Positions 10,641 through 19,863 of a stretch of DNA of 64,000 bases are shown here, piece after piece. Location: contig JAFEDI010000101.1 in NCBI GenBank assembly GCA_018241725.1, positions 1 through 64,000 of the forward strand. Reading direction: 5' to 3'. Source of the DNA: Pseudomonadota bacterium (GTDB lineage Bacteria; Pseudomonadota; Gammaproteobacteria; Burkholderiales; Rhodocyclaceae). Position 1 is the stretch's first letter. Every line of letters starts with the position of its first letter. The notes under the pieces were generated by a model. The model saw nothing but the letters and a program-made list of their open reading frames with translations. It was not told the origin of the DNA and did no database searches. Position numbers and translations under genes: made by a program.

Positions 10641-12920
10641 GTGCCCGGTACCCGTCCCTCTTCCCGCTTCAGGAAGTCCCCCCTTGCCCTCTTCGTCGGC
10701 GCAGCGCTTGCCGGAAACGCCTGCCTTGCCGCCGCTGGCGACGAAAGCGCCACGCTCGGCACCGTGATCGTCTCGGCCAACCGCACCGAGACCACCGCCG
10801 ACAGCGTCCCCACCACCGTCACTGCGATCGGAGCGGAGGACATCGCCCGGCGCCTGCCCCACGACGAAGCCGCGCTGTTCGAAGACGAGCCGGACGTCAC
10901 CGTCGCCCGCGATCTGCGTCGCTTCGGCGCGAGCTCGGTCAACATCCGCGGCATCGAGGGCAACCGGGTCCTGCAACAGGTGGATGGCGTACGCCTGCCC
11001 GACTACTACAACGGCGGCGGCCCCTCCAACGCCACCACCTCCAGCTCCGACAGCCCCGAGTTCGATTTCCTCAAGCGCGTGGAAGTCCTGCGCGGCCCGG
11101 CCTCCAGCCTCTATGGTTCCGATGCCCTCGGCGGCGTGGTCAGCTACCTGACCCTCGATCCCCGCGACATCCTCGGCGAGCGCGACGTCGGCGTCCGCTA
11201 CAAAGTCACTTGGCGCGGCGCAGACAACAGCCTGCAGAACACCGCCTACTTCGCCGGCAGCAACGACACCATCGAAGCACTGCTGGCCCTCACCCGGCGC
11301 ACCGGCAGCGAACTGGACAACCGGGGCGAGACCGGCGGCAGCAGCGCCGGCCGAGAGTTGCCCAACCCCCAGGACAACCGCTCCCGCGGCACCCTCGCCC
11401 GGCTCGTCGTCAAGCCAGCCACCGGCCACCGCTTACGCTTCACCTACGAGGACCGCTACCAGCACACCGATAGCGAACTGCTGCGCCTGTCCACCTCCCT
11501 GCCCCGCGTCAGCGCCGCCGACGGCAGCGAGGATGCCCGCCGGGAGCGCTTCTCCGTCGACTGGGAATGGAAGCCCACGGCCGGCCTGGTGGACCGCCTG
11601 CTCCTGTCGGCCTACCACCAGAGCGCCGCCAACCAGACCTACACGCTGCAGAAACGCAGCGCCACCACCAGCGGCTGCTCCGGCACGAGCGGCGGCAGCA
11701 ACACCTGCCTGGTGGACATGAACTTCGACTTCCGCCAGCAAAGCACCGGCCTGGGCCTGCAACTGGAGAAGGGGCTGAATACCGGCACCCTCGACCACTT
11801 CATCGTCGTCGGCGCCGACTGGCGCCGCCACGAACTCGCCGAGATCCGCGACTACACGATCACCAACCAGACCACCGGCAGCGTCGGCAAGAGCCTGGCC
11901 GGCGACACCTATCCCCTGCGCGATTTCGCGCCGGGCGAATCGGACAGCCTGGGCCTCTTCGCGCAGGACGAGATCAGCATCGGCCGCCTCAGCCTGACCC
12001 CCGGCCTGCGCCTCGACAGCGTCAAGCTCCGCCCCGACGCCACCAGCAAGACCATCGGCGCACAGAGCTTTTCGGCCAGCAGCCAGGATCACTCCGCCGC
12101 CTCGCCCAAACTTGCCGCCGTGTGGCGCCACAGTCCGGCGACGTCGTTCTACGGGCAGGTCGTGCGCGGCTTCCGGGCACCCAACTACGAAGAGGTCAAC
12201 GGCCTGTTCTACAACGCTGCCCAGAACTACGCGAGCCTTCCCAACCCGAACCTGAAGCCCGAAACCAGCACCGGCATGGAAGTGGGCACCCGCTTCAAGC
12301 TGGCGGGCGGCGATGTGCAACTGGCCCTGTACAACAACAGGTACAGCAACTTCATCAGCAACGAACTGGTCTGTTCCACCCCGAGCGGGGCTAGCGCACC
12401 AGCCTGCCTGGGCAACTCGGTGCGCTCGGTGTACCAGTCGGTCAATCTGACCAGCGTCCGCATCCGCGGCGCGGAACTGCGTGGCCAGTGGGCCCTGCCC
12501 CACGGCTTCCGCACCGCCGGCGCCATCGCCTGGGCCGACGGGGACGTAACGTCCGCCGGCCAGCCGCTCAACGCCGTCGATCCCGCGCGCCTCTACCTCA
12601 ATCTCGGCTGGGACGGCCATGCCGCCAGCCGCCCCCTGGCCGTGGATGCGCGCCTGCGCGCCGCCCGTAAGAAGGACCAGGTGGACCGCAGCGAGGTCGA
12701 TTACTTCCGGACACCTGGCTACGCAGTGCTCGACCTGTCCGCCAGCCTGCAAGTCCATCGCAACGCCAGGCTCAACCTCGCCCTCAACAACCTCTTCGAC
12801 AAGAAATACTGGCTGTGGAGCGACATCCGCCAGGTCGCCCTCACCAGCACCGACGCCGGCCCGGCCTTCTTCACCCAGCCCGGCCGCAACCTGAGCGCCT
12901 CCCTCCAGGTGGATTTCTGA
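10641..12920 (+). CDS. TonB-dependent receptor of the heme/hemoglobin family (HmuR-like)
   Basis: Outer-membrane TonB-dependent receptor (759 residues) that I assign to heme import. A signal peptide covers about residues 1-32, a TonB-box-like TVIVSA lies near 41-46, the plug domain is about 50-170 and the rest is a beta-barrel ending in a C-terminal Phe (LQVDF). The FRAP and NPNL motifs of heme receptors are present (GFRAPNYEE, PNPNLKPE), but the His usually found between them is missing. The start is a GTG with a GGAG site 7 bases upstream. It follows a Fur-box cluster and leads an operon with a CobN-like gene 2 bp downstream. A different tetrapyrrole or metallophore remains possible. Confidence 0.85.
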   Translation: MPGTRPSSRFRKSPLALFVGAALAGNACLAAAGDESATLGTVIVSANRTETTADSVPTTVTAIGAEDIARRLPHDEAALFEDEPDVTVARDLRRFGASSVNIRGIEGNRVLQQVDGVRLPDYYNGGGPSNATTSSSDSPEFDFLKRVEVLRGPASSLYGSDALGGVVSYLTLDPRDILGERDVGVRYKVTWRGADNSLQNTAYFAGSNDTIEALLALTRRTGSELDNRGETGGSSAGRELPNPQDNRSRGTLARLVVKPATGHRLRFTYEDRYQHTDSELLRLSTSLPRVSAADGSEDARRERFSVDWEWKPTAGLVDRLLLSAYHQSAANQTYTLQKRSATTSGCSGTSGGSNTCLVDMNFDFRQQSTGLGLQLEKGLNTGTLDHFIVVGADWRRHELAEIRDYTITNQTTGSVGKSLAGDTYPLRDFAPGESDSLGLFAQDEISIGRLSLTPGLRLDSVKLRPDATSKTIGAQSFSASSQDHSAASPKLAAVWRHSPATSFYGQVVRGFRAPNYEEVNGLFYNAAQNYASLPNPNLKPETSTGMEVGTRFKLAGGDVQLALYNNRYSNFISNELVCSTPSGASAPACLGNSVRSVYQSVNLTSVRIRGAELRGQWALPHGFRTAGAIAWADGDVTSAGQPLNAVDPARLYLNLGWDGHAASRPLAVDARLRAARKKDQVDRSEVDYFRTPGYAVLDLSASLQVHRNARLNLALNNLFDKKYWLWSDIRQVALTSTDAGPAFFTQPGRNLSASLQVDF

Positions 12921-12922
12921 GC

Positions 12923-15900
12923 ATGCGCGCCGCCCACCGGCTGTTCATGCGGCTCGGCCGCCTGCTCGCCCCCGTGCTCTGCCTCATCCTGCTCAGCGGC
13001 AGCGGTGAAGTGTTCGCCGGGCGCATCCTCGTCATCAGCACCTCGCCGGTCCAGCCGGGCAAGTTCCTCAAGCTGGCCGAAACCGCCAAGGCGCACGGCC
13101 TGCAACTAGAGGCCCGCTTCGCCGAGAAGCTGCCGGCCGACAGCGGGCCGGCCCTGTTCCGCGGCTACGACCTGGTGCTCTTCGACACGCCCCGGGAACA
13201 TCTGCAGGCCTTCGTCGAGACCCGCCTGGCCGGAGCCCTCCCCGGCCTCACACAGCCCGTCCTGTGGCTGCACGAAGGCAATCCCCGCTGGCAAGGCCTG
13301 CCGGACGGGCTGGCCCGGCGCCTGCACACCTATTATGTAAATGGCGGCGCCCTCAACTTCGACGCCTTCCTGGCCACCCTCGCCGCGCATCTGGACGGCA
13401 AGCCGACCGGCGGCATCCGCGAGCCCATCGTCTTCCCCAAGAGCGGCATCTATCACCCGGACCATCCCGGCTTGGTCTTTGCCGAGCCCGTCGCCTACCT
13501 GCGCTGGAAGACCGGTAGCGCCACGCCCATCGCGCCGGTGATCGCCATCGCGCTGCACCAGCAGTACATCGCCGCCGAGCAGACTGCCTTCATCGACGAT
13601 CTGATCCGTCGCATCGAACGCAGCGGCGCCGTGCCCCTACCCTTCTACAGCCCGGTCATGGACCCGGACGCCGTGCGGCGCATGCTGCGCGTCGACGGGC
13701 GCACTGTTGCCAACGTGCTGATCAACACCCAGATCATGCTCAACCCGGATGGGCGGCGCACCGAATTCGCCGACCTGGGCATCCCGGTCGTGCAGGCCAT
13801 GCCCTACCGCAAGGGCGACGAAGCCGCCTGGGCCGCCGATCCGCAAGGCGTGGCGCTGATGGACGTGCCCTTCTACCTGGCCCAAGCCGAATACGCCGGC
13901 GTCACCGACATCCAGATCGCCGCCGCCACCCGCAAGTCCGACGACCAGATCGCCCCCATCGCCGGACAGGCCGCCGCCGTCGTCACCAAGGCCGTGCGGC
14001 TGGCCCACCTGCAGCGCACCGCCAATGCCGACAAGAACCTGGCGATCTTCTTCTGGAACTACCCGCCGGGCGAAAAAAACCTCTCCGCCTCCTTCATGAA
14101 CCTGCCGCGCAGCCTCGTCGGCACCCTCGCGGCCCTGCGGGCACACGGCTACAGCACCGAGACACCGGGCGAGACCGAGCTCACCCTGTCCCTGCAGCGC
14201 CTGCTCGCCCCCTACTACCAGCCCCCCGGCGACCAGCGGGAACTGGAATCCCTGCTGCGCGACGGCCTCGCCGAACGCCTGCCGCTGACGGCCTACCGGC
14301 ACTGGCTGGCCGGCCTGCCCGAGGGCGTTCAGAAACAGATGAAGGACCGCTGGGGCGAGCCCGAACGCTCGTCGATGCTCGTCCGTCAAGACGGCCAGAC
14401 CTGGTTCGTCATCCCCCGCCTGAAGCTGGGGCGCGTCAGCCTGCTGCCCCAGCCGCCCCGCGGCGAACGCGGGGAAAGCAAGGAGAAGGCGCTCTACCAC
14501 TCCTCCAGCGCCGCCCCGTCCCACTTCTACATGGCCGCCTATCTGTGGGCCCGCGAACAGGCCAAGAGCGATGCCTTCATCCACTACGGCACCCACGGCA
14601 GCCAGGAGTGGTTGCCCGGCAAGGAGCGAGGGCTAGCCGTCAGCGATTTTCCGATGCTCGCCGTCGGCGACGTGCCGGTGCTGTATCCCTACATCGTGGA
14701 CAACATCGGCGAAGCCACCCAGGCCAAGCGGCGCGGCCGCGCCACCATCATCAGCCACCAGACGCCGCCCTTCGCCCCCGCCGGCCTGCATGCCACGCTG
14801 ACCCGCATCCACGACCTGCTTCACAGCTGGCTGGCCCAGGACGACGGCGCCGTGAAGGACAAGCTGCGCGCCGAGTTCCTGGCCGGGGTGCGCAAGGAAC
14901 ACATCGAGCGCGACCTGGGCTGGTCCGACGCCCGCATCGAGGCGCAATTTCCGGCTTTCCTCAACGAAGTGCACGACCACCTCCATGAACTGGCCCGCAC
15001 GGCCCAACCCCTCGGCCTGCACACCTTCGGCCAGGGCGCCGGCGAGGACGCACGGCTGGCCACGGTGCTGATGATGGCCGGCAAGGACTTCTGGGACGGT
15101 GTCGCCGGCCCCGGCGAAGAGGCCGACGAAATGCTGGTCGGCGACTACACGCGCCTCAAGGAATCGACGCCTTACCGACGGCTGAAGGAGATCGTGGCCG
15201 GCCTGGCCAATCTCGCAGCCCTTTCCCCCAAGGCACGCGCCGCCGCAGAACGGACCCGCCAATGGTATGCCGCGCTGAATGCGGCCCCCGAGATGGCAGC
15301 CCTGCTCGACGGTCTGGAAGGCCGCTACATCCCGACCAGCTACGGCGGTGACCCGATCAAGAACCCCGACGCCCTGCCCACCGGACGCAACCTGTACGGC
15401 TTCGACCCCTCCCGGGTGCCGACGCAAGCGGCCTGGGAGGCTGGCCGCGACGCCTTCGAGCAACTCCTCGCCACCCACAAGGCCAAGAGCGGCAGGCTCC
15501 CGCAGAAGCTCACCTTCACGCTGTGGTCGGTGGAAACCATGCGCCACTTCGGCCTGCTCGAAGCCCAGGCCCTGTGGGCCATGGGAGTGGAACCGGTATG
15601 GGATGCCGGTGGACGGGTCGAGGACGTCAGGCTCGTTCCGCGGCAAACGCTCGGCCGCCCGCGGGTGGACGTGGTGCTGTCTGCCACCGGGCTCTACCGG
15701 GATCACTTCCCCAACGTGATGCGCCTGCTCGCCAAGGCAGCCCGGCTCGCCGCCGAGGCCAACGACGAGGCAGACAACCCGGTGGCCGCCAACACCCACC
15801 GGATCCAGGCCGAGCTGCGCGCCCGCGGCTGGGGCGAAGCCCAGGCCGTCAATGCCGCCCAGACCCGCATCTTCTCCTCCGAGTCCGGCCGCTACGGCAC

Positions 15901-16897
15901 CGGACTGGACGACGCCGCGCTGGCCACCGACACCTGGAAGGGCAAGGCCGAAGGCGACCGCAAGCTGGCCCGCCTGTACCTGTCGCGCATGCAGTTCGCC
16001 TACGGCCCGGACGAAACGAGCTGGGGCCAGCCCGGCGCCGGCGGCGAGAACCTCTACGCCACCCACCTGAAAGGCACCGAAGGCGCGGTGCTGTCGCGCA
16101 GCTCCAATCTCTACGGCATGCTCACCACCGACGATCCCTTCCAGTACCTGGGCGGCATCGCCCTCGCCGTCCGCCATCTGGATGGCAAGGCGCCGGAGCT
16201 CTACATCTCCAACCTGCGCGGCCAGGGCGGTGGCAAGGTGGAAGGCGCCGCCGGCTTCCTGGCCAAGGAGCTGGCCACCCGCAACTTCCACCCCGGCTAC
16301 ATCCAGGGCCTGATGAAGGAAGGTTACGCCGGCACCCTGCAGGTGCTCGACGGCATCAACAACTTTTCCGGCTGGCAGGCCGTGGCGCGGGAGATCGTGC
16401 GCGACGACCAGTGGCAGGAGTTCGTGGACGTCTATGTGCGCGACAAGCACCGCCTCGGCCTGCGCAAATGGTTCGAGCACCACAACCCTCACGCCCTCGC
16501 CCAAAGCATCGAGCGCATGCTGGAGGCCGCCCGCCAGGGCTACTGGCAGGCCGACAAGGCCACCGTGGAGGAACTCAAGGCCCGCTACCGGGAGCTGGCC
16601 GAACGGCACCAGGTCCGCAGCGACAACGCCGCCCTGCGCAGTTTCGTCGGCTTCGGTGTGACCCAGGCCCACCCCGCCGCCACCTCCGCGGACGGTGCCA
16701 CCCGTGCCGCGAAGGCGGCCGCTGTGCCCGACGCGCCAGAGGCACCGGCAACACCACCCTCCGTCCAGGGCCTGCGCCTCGACAAGCTCACCCCGCCGGC
16801 TCCGCAAGTCCCCGCCCGCGCCGCCGCCGGCCTGCTCCTCATCACCCTGGCCGCGCTGGGCGGCGCGCTGCGGGGCCGCCGCCTGCCCTTCCCCTGA
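12923..16897 (+). CDS. Exported CobN-like protein, candidate heme dechelatase (HmuS-like)
   Basis: A 1324-residue CobN/BchH family protein. The core motif GTHGSQEWLPGK is at about residues 555-566. Unlike the cytoplasmic cobaltochelatase subunit CobN, it has an N-terminal signal peptide (about 1-31, ending near GEVFA) and a C-terminal membrane helix (about 1297-1316) followed by basic residues, so the body should face the periplasm. No cobST genes are adjacent. The gene order receptor, CobN-like, ExbB-like, DUF2149 matches the hmu heme operons of Bacteroidota, where the CobN-like HmuS removes iron from heme (known). The same reaction here is an inference. The ATG at 12923 is 2 bp after the receptor stop. 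Confidence 0.8.
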   Translation: MRAAHRLFMRLGRLLAPVLCLILLSGSGEVFAGRILVISTSPVQPGKFLKLAETAKAHGLQLEARFAEKLPADSGPALFRGYDLVLFDTPREHLQAFVETRLAGALPGLTQPVLWLHEGNPRWQGLPDGLARRLHTYYVNGGALNFDAFLATLAAHLDGKPTGGIREPIVFPKSGIYHPDHPGLVFAEPVAYLRWKTGSATPIAPVIAIALHQQYIAAEQTAFIDDLIRRIERSGAVPLPFYSPVMDPDAVRRMLRVDGRTVANVLINTQIMLNPDGRRTEFADLGIPVVQAMPYRKGDEAAWAADPQGVALMDVPFYLAQAEYAGVTDIQIAAATRKSDDQIAPIAGQAAAVVTKAVRLAHLQRTANADKNLAIFFWNYPPGEKNLSASFMNLPRSLVGTLAALRAHGYSTETPGETELTLSLQRLLAPYYQPPGDQRELESLLRDGLAERLPLTAYRHWLAGLPEGVQKQMKDRWGEPERSSMLVRQDGQTWFVIPRLKLGRVSLLPQPPRGERGESKEKALYHSSSAAPSHFYMAAYLWAREQAKSDAFIHYGTHGSQEWLPGKERGLAVSDFPMLAVGDVPVLYPYIVDNIGEATQAKRRGRATIISHQTPPFAPAGLHATLTRIHDLLHSWLAQDDGAVKDKLRAEFLAGVRKEHIERDLGWSDARIEAQFPAFLNEVHDHLHELARTAQPLGLHTFGQGAGEDARLATVLMMAGKDFWDGVAGPGEEADEMLVGDYTRLKESTPYRRLKEIVAGLANLAALSPKARAAAERTRQWYAALNAAPEMAALLDGLEGRYIPTSYGGDPIKNPDALPTGRNLYGFDPSRVPTQAAWEAGRDAFEQLLATHKAKSGRLPQKLTFTLWSVETMRHFGLLEAQALWAMGVEPVWDAGGRVEDVRLVPRQTLGRPRVDVVLSATGLYRDHFPNVMRLLAKAARLAAEANDEADNPVAANTHRIQAELRARGWGEAQAVNAAQTRIFSSESGRYGTGLDDAALATDTWKGKAEGDRKLARLYLSRMQFAYGPDETSWGQPGAGGENLYATHLKGTEGAVLSRSSNLYGMLTTDDPFQYLGGIALAVRHLDGKAPELYISNLRGQGGGKVEGAAGFLAKELATRNFHPGYIQGLMKEGYAGTLQVLDGINNFSGWQAVAREIVRDDQWQEFVDVYVRDKHRLGLRKWFEHHNPHALAQSIERMLEAARQGYWQADKATVEELKARYRELAERHQVRSDNAALRSFVGFGVTQAHPAATSADGATRAAKAAAVPDAPEAPATPPSVQGLRLDKLTPPAPQVPARAAAGLLLITLAALGGALRGRRLPFP

Positions 16898-16923
16898 TCT
16901 CCAACAAGCCAACACTGCCGACC

Positions 16924-17403
16924 ATGAACCATCAACTCGAAAACACCATGTACGACGTGGCCCAGCTCTTCCTGCTGCCCACGCTGATCCTGATCGCCCT
17001 GCTATTCCTGTTCGCCTTCTGGACCCTCGGGGAATTCGCCCGGCTGGCCTGGCAGCGGCGAGGCGACGGCGGCCGGCCGCTGCTAAGTGCCTTTCGCGGC
17101 AACCCGACCCTCACCGAAGACGAACTCGATCTGCTCGCCCACACCCTACTCGAATCACCTCGGATCGCCAGCCGCGTCACGCCCATGCTGGGACTGGTCG
17201 CCACCATGATTCCCATGGGGCCAGCCCTCAAATCCCTGTCCGACGGTGATCTGGCCCAGGTCTCCCACAACCTGACGGTGGCCTTCTCGGCGGTCATCCT
17301 GGCCCTCATCGCAGCCTCCATCACCTTCTGGGTCACCAACGTGCGCCGCCGCTGGCTGGCCGAGGAGATCGTCCACATCGCGCGCCTGCGCCAGGGGGCC
17401 TGA
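16924..17403 (+). CDS. MotA/TolQ/ExbB-family proton channel protein
   Basis: A 159-residue inner-membrane protein with three predicted helices (about 12-34, 82-102 and 116-138), the last two with the Gly/Pro/Ala-rich pattern of the MotA/TolQ/ExbB family (MLGLVATMIPMGPAL). It is shorter than typical ExbB. It presumably energises the TonB receptor or the CobN-like protein together with the DUF2149 protein, which starts 3 bp downstream. The ATG at 16924 is chosen because the long open frame upstream only mirrors the CobN-like gene. A second Met at residue 9 is possible. Confidence 0.82.
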   Translation: MNHQLENTMYDVAQLFLLPTLILIALLFLFAFWTLGEFARLAWQRRGDGGRPLLSAFRGNPTLTEDELDLLAHTLLESPRIASRVTPMLGLVATMIPMGPALKSLSDGDLAQVSHNLTVAFSAVILALIAASITFWVTNVRRRWLAEEIVHIARLRQGA

Positions 17404-17406
17404 AGC

Positions 17407-17745
17407 ATGGGACTCAAACTCCTGCACGAACCGGAAACCGAAGATCCCATCCTGTCGGTGGTCAACCTCATCGACATATTCCTGGTGGTCATCGCCGCGC
17501 TGCTCATCACCATCGCCAAGAATCCGCTGATGAATCCCTTCAGCCGGCAGGACGTCACGGTGATCAGCGATCCCGGCAAGCCGACCATGGAAGTCGTCAT
17601 CAAGAAAGGCGAGAAGGTCGAGCGCTACAAGGCCAGCGGCGCCATCGGCAGCGGCGACGGTGAAAAGGCCGGGGTCGCCTACCGCATGAAGGACGGCGCC
17701 ATCGTCTATGTTCCGGAAGGCGGCGACGCCCCTGCGCAACGCTGA
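17407..17745 (+). CDS. DUF2149 family protein (HmuV/ExbD-like position)
   Basis: A 112-residue protein with one N-terminal membrane helix (about 17-37, SVVNLIDIFLVVIAALLITI) and a small extracytoplasmic domain, the layout of ExbD/TolR. Sequence and position match DUF2149, a family found next to CobN-like and ExbB-like genes. An Asp in the helix (NLIDIF) is where ExbD/TolR proteins carry their proton-linked Asp. It probably partners the preceding ExbB-like protein; the function of the family is not proven. Confidence 0.8.
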   Translation: MGLKLLHEPETEDPILSVVNLIDIFLVVIAALLITIAKNPLMNPFSRQDVTVISDPGKPTMEVVIKKGEKVERYKASGAIGSGDGEKAGVAYRMKDGAIVYVPEGGDAPAQR

Positions 17746-17844
17746 GCACGGATAGGCGCACCCAGCGCACCGCGAACTCCCGACCGCCGACTGGCGTCCA
17801 CAGGCAGCCCGCAGACTTCGACGGCACAACCGAGCCCCTGAACC

Positions 17845-18708
17845 ATGAAACTACGCCTGATCGCCCTCCTCGCCGGCATCGTCCTGTGTTGCGCCGCCCA
17901 GGCCAATGCCCCCGCCGGCGAGCGCATCGTCGATACCCGAACAGGGCAGACGCTCACCCAGCCCGAACTGCTCGCCCGTCTCCGCCAGGCGGATTTCCTG
18001 CTCCTCGGCGAGATCCACGACAGCCCACTGCACCACCGCCTGCGCGCCGAGCTGATCGCCGCCCTCGGCGCACAGAACGTGGCGGCCGAACACCTCGACA
18101 GGGGGCGGCGTCTCGGCGCCGGCCCCGTCGAACGCCTCCAGGCCGACCTGGAGGCCGCCGGCTTCGACACCAAGGCCTGGCAGTGGCCGGTGCACGAACC
18201 GCTGTTCGGCGGGCTGGCGCGGGCCGGCATCAACGTCATCGGCGCCAATCTTTCCCGCGAACAGGCGCGTAACGTGGTGCGTAATGGTATCGCTGCCCTG
18301 CCGTCCGACCTCGCCGCCGCGCTGGCGGCCGGTCCGCTGTCCGACGCCGCCACACGGGCGCTCGACGCCGATCTGCTGGACAGCCACTGCGGCCAGTTGC
18401 CGGCTAGCCGGGTGCCCGGCATGCGCCTCGCCCAGCGCGCCCGTGACGGTGCCATGGCCACCGAACTGACGCACCTCGCCGAGCGTCCGGCCGTCCTGGT
18501 CGCCGGCAACGGCCATGTGCGCGGCGACTATGGCGTTCCACAGTTGCTGTCCCGCCTCCGGCCCGACGCCCGCATCGTCAGCGTCGCCTTCGAGGAGACC
18601 GGCGACCGCCCGAACACGAGCGGCACGCCCCGCCCCTATTCCTACATCTGGTACACCGCCCCCACACCGAGAACCGATCCGTGCGCCGGCTTCGGCTCCA
18701 AGCCTTGA
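17845..18708 (+). CDS. ChaN-like heme-binding/iron-regulated protein
   Basis: A 287-residue ChaN family (haem-binding uptake, Tiki-like fold) protein. A signal peptide covers about residues 1-21 (LCCAAQANA); whether it is lipidated is unclear because the lipobox is not clean. The family motif LLGEIHDSPLHH is at about 52-63, and VLVAGNGHVRGDYG near the end is also typical. ChaN of Campylobacter binds heme and supports iron uptake (known). It lies 100 bp after the DUF2149 gene on the same strand, so it is probably part of the same heme operon. The start ATG at 17845 is the only good one. Confidence 0.82.
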   Translation: MKLRLIALLAGIVLCCAAQANAPAGERIVDTRTGQTLTQPELLARLRQADFLLLGEIHDSPLHHRLRAELIAALGAQNVAAEHLDRGRRLGAGPVERLQADLEAAGFDTKAWQWPVHEPLFGGLARAGINVIGANLSREQARNVVRNGIAALPSDLAAALAAGPLSDAATRALDADLLDSHCGQLPASRVPGMRLAQRARDGAMATELTHLAERPAVLVAGNGHVRGDYGVPQLLSRLRPDARIVSVAFEETGDRPNTSGTPRPYSYIWYTAPTPRTDPCAGFGSKP

Positions 18709-18848
18709 TGCAAGCGGTTCTTCAACTCAGGGGCAAATCAAGCTTCATTCAATTTTTTTCGAACAATAACTACAGGCAATTCTGATTTTATTTAACACAG
18801 ACAGTCGCTATCCTTCATCGGTCGCTACCCCAATCACAGGAGACACGC

Positions 18849-19781
18849 ATGAAATCCTTTGCCCTGATGGGCGCCGCCCTGGCGCTGGGCCTGACCCTCG
18901 TAACCGGCGATGCAGACGCCGCCAAGCGCTTTGGTGGCGGCAAGTCCTCGGGCATGCAGCGCCAGGAACTCAGCCAGCCCAAGTCCCCCAACGCCACGCC
19001 GGCAACCCCGGCCCAGGCGCCGGGTGCGGCCGCCGCTCCCCACGCCCAGCCGGCCGCCGGTGCTGCGGCGGCCGCCGCCACGCCCAAGCGTTCGTGGATG
19101 GGCCCGCTGGCCGGTCTCGCCGCCGGTATCGGCCTGGCCGCGCTGGCCTCCCACTTCGGCTTTGGTGAAGAACTTGCCTCGATGATGACGATGGCTCTGA
19201 TCGCCTTTGCCGCCATCGCGCTGATCGGCTTCTTCATGCGCCGCCGTGCGGCCTCTCAGCAGCCGGCGCTGGCCGGTGCGGGTGCGAGCCCGATGCAATA
19301 TTCCAGCGCGCCCCAGTCCTACGGCAGCACCAGCAGCGCGACGCCCGCTTTCGGTGGCGGCAGCGCGGCACCGGCAACGCCTCTGGCCGCGACGCGTGCC
19401 GGCAACATCCCGGCCGATTTCGATGCTGAAGGCTTCGTGCGCCACGCCAAAGTGAACTTCATCCGCCTGCAGGCCGCCAACGATGCGCGCAACCTGGACG
19501 ACGTGCGGGAATACACCACGCCGGAGATGTTCGCCGAGATCAAGATGGACTGGATGTCCGAGCCGGCCTCGGCGCAGAAGACCGACGTGGTCTCCCTCAA
19601 CGCCGAAGTCATCGACGTCGCCGAGGAAGCCGAGCGTTACATCGTCACCGTGCGCTTCACCGGCCTGCTGCGCGAGGATCCGAACGCGGCACCGGAAGGC
19701 ATTGACGAGTTGTGGCACCTCACCAAGCCGCGCAGCGGCAACGGCGGCTGGCTGCTCGCCGGCATCCAGCAGAACGGCTGA
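18849..19781 (+). CDS. Tim44-like domain membrane protein
   Basis: A 310-residue protein with a signal peptide (about 1-24), an Ala/Pro-rich linker, two hydrophobic segments (about 84-102 and 108-130) and a C-terminal Tim44-like domain (about 190-308, FVRHAKVNFIRLQAAND to LWHL). Bacterial members are inner-membrane proteins of unclear function. An AGGAGA site precedes the ATG. It is followed by a terminator that it shares with the convergent nhaR-like gene. Confidence 0.85.
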   Translation: MKSFALMGAALALGLTLVTGDADAAKRFGGGKSSGMQRQELSQPKSPNATPATPAQAPGAAAAPHAQPAAGAAAAAATPKRSWMGPLAGLAAGIGLAALASHFGFGEELASMMTMALIAFAAIALIGFFMRRRAASQQPALAGAGASPMQYSSAPQSYGSTSSATPAFGGGSAAPATPLAATRAGNIPADFDAEGFVRHAKVNFIRLQAANDARNLDDVREYTTPEMFAEIKMDWMSEPASAQKTDVVSLNAEVIDVAEEAERYIVTVRFTGLLREDPNAAPEGIDELWHLTKPRSGNGGWLLAGIQQNG

Positions 19782-19824
19782 TCCTTCTTCAAGCAGCAGT
19801 AGTACCAACCGGCCACTACCCTCG

Positions 19825-19863
19825 CCCTGCCCGCGGCCTTCCGGCCCGAGCAGGGTTTTTTTC
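19825..19863 (+). terminator. Rho-independent terminator after the Tim44-like gene
   Basis: A CCCTGC stem (19825-19830) pairs with GCAGGG (19850-19855), followed by eight T residues. The T run touches the stop codon of the convergent gene. Confidence 0.75.

Noticed and set aside
12923-16897. Aerobic cobaltochelatase subunit CobN of the cobalamin pathway
   Set aside because: Signal peptide, C-terminal anchor, receptor/ExbB context and presence of CbiX and CbiD elsewhere in the window argue for a heme-type role instead.
14633-16915. 760-codon open frame on the minus strand
   Set aside because: It mirrors the CobN-like gene in GC-rich DNA, has no family motif, and the plus-strand gene carries clear CobN signatures.
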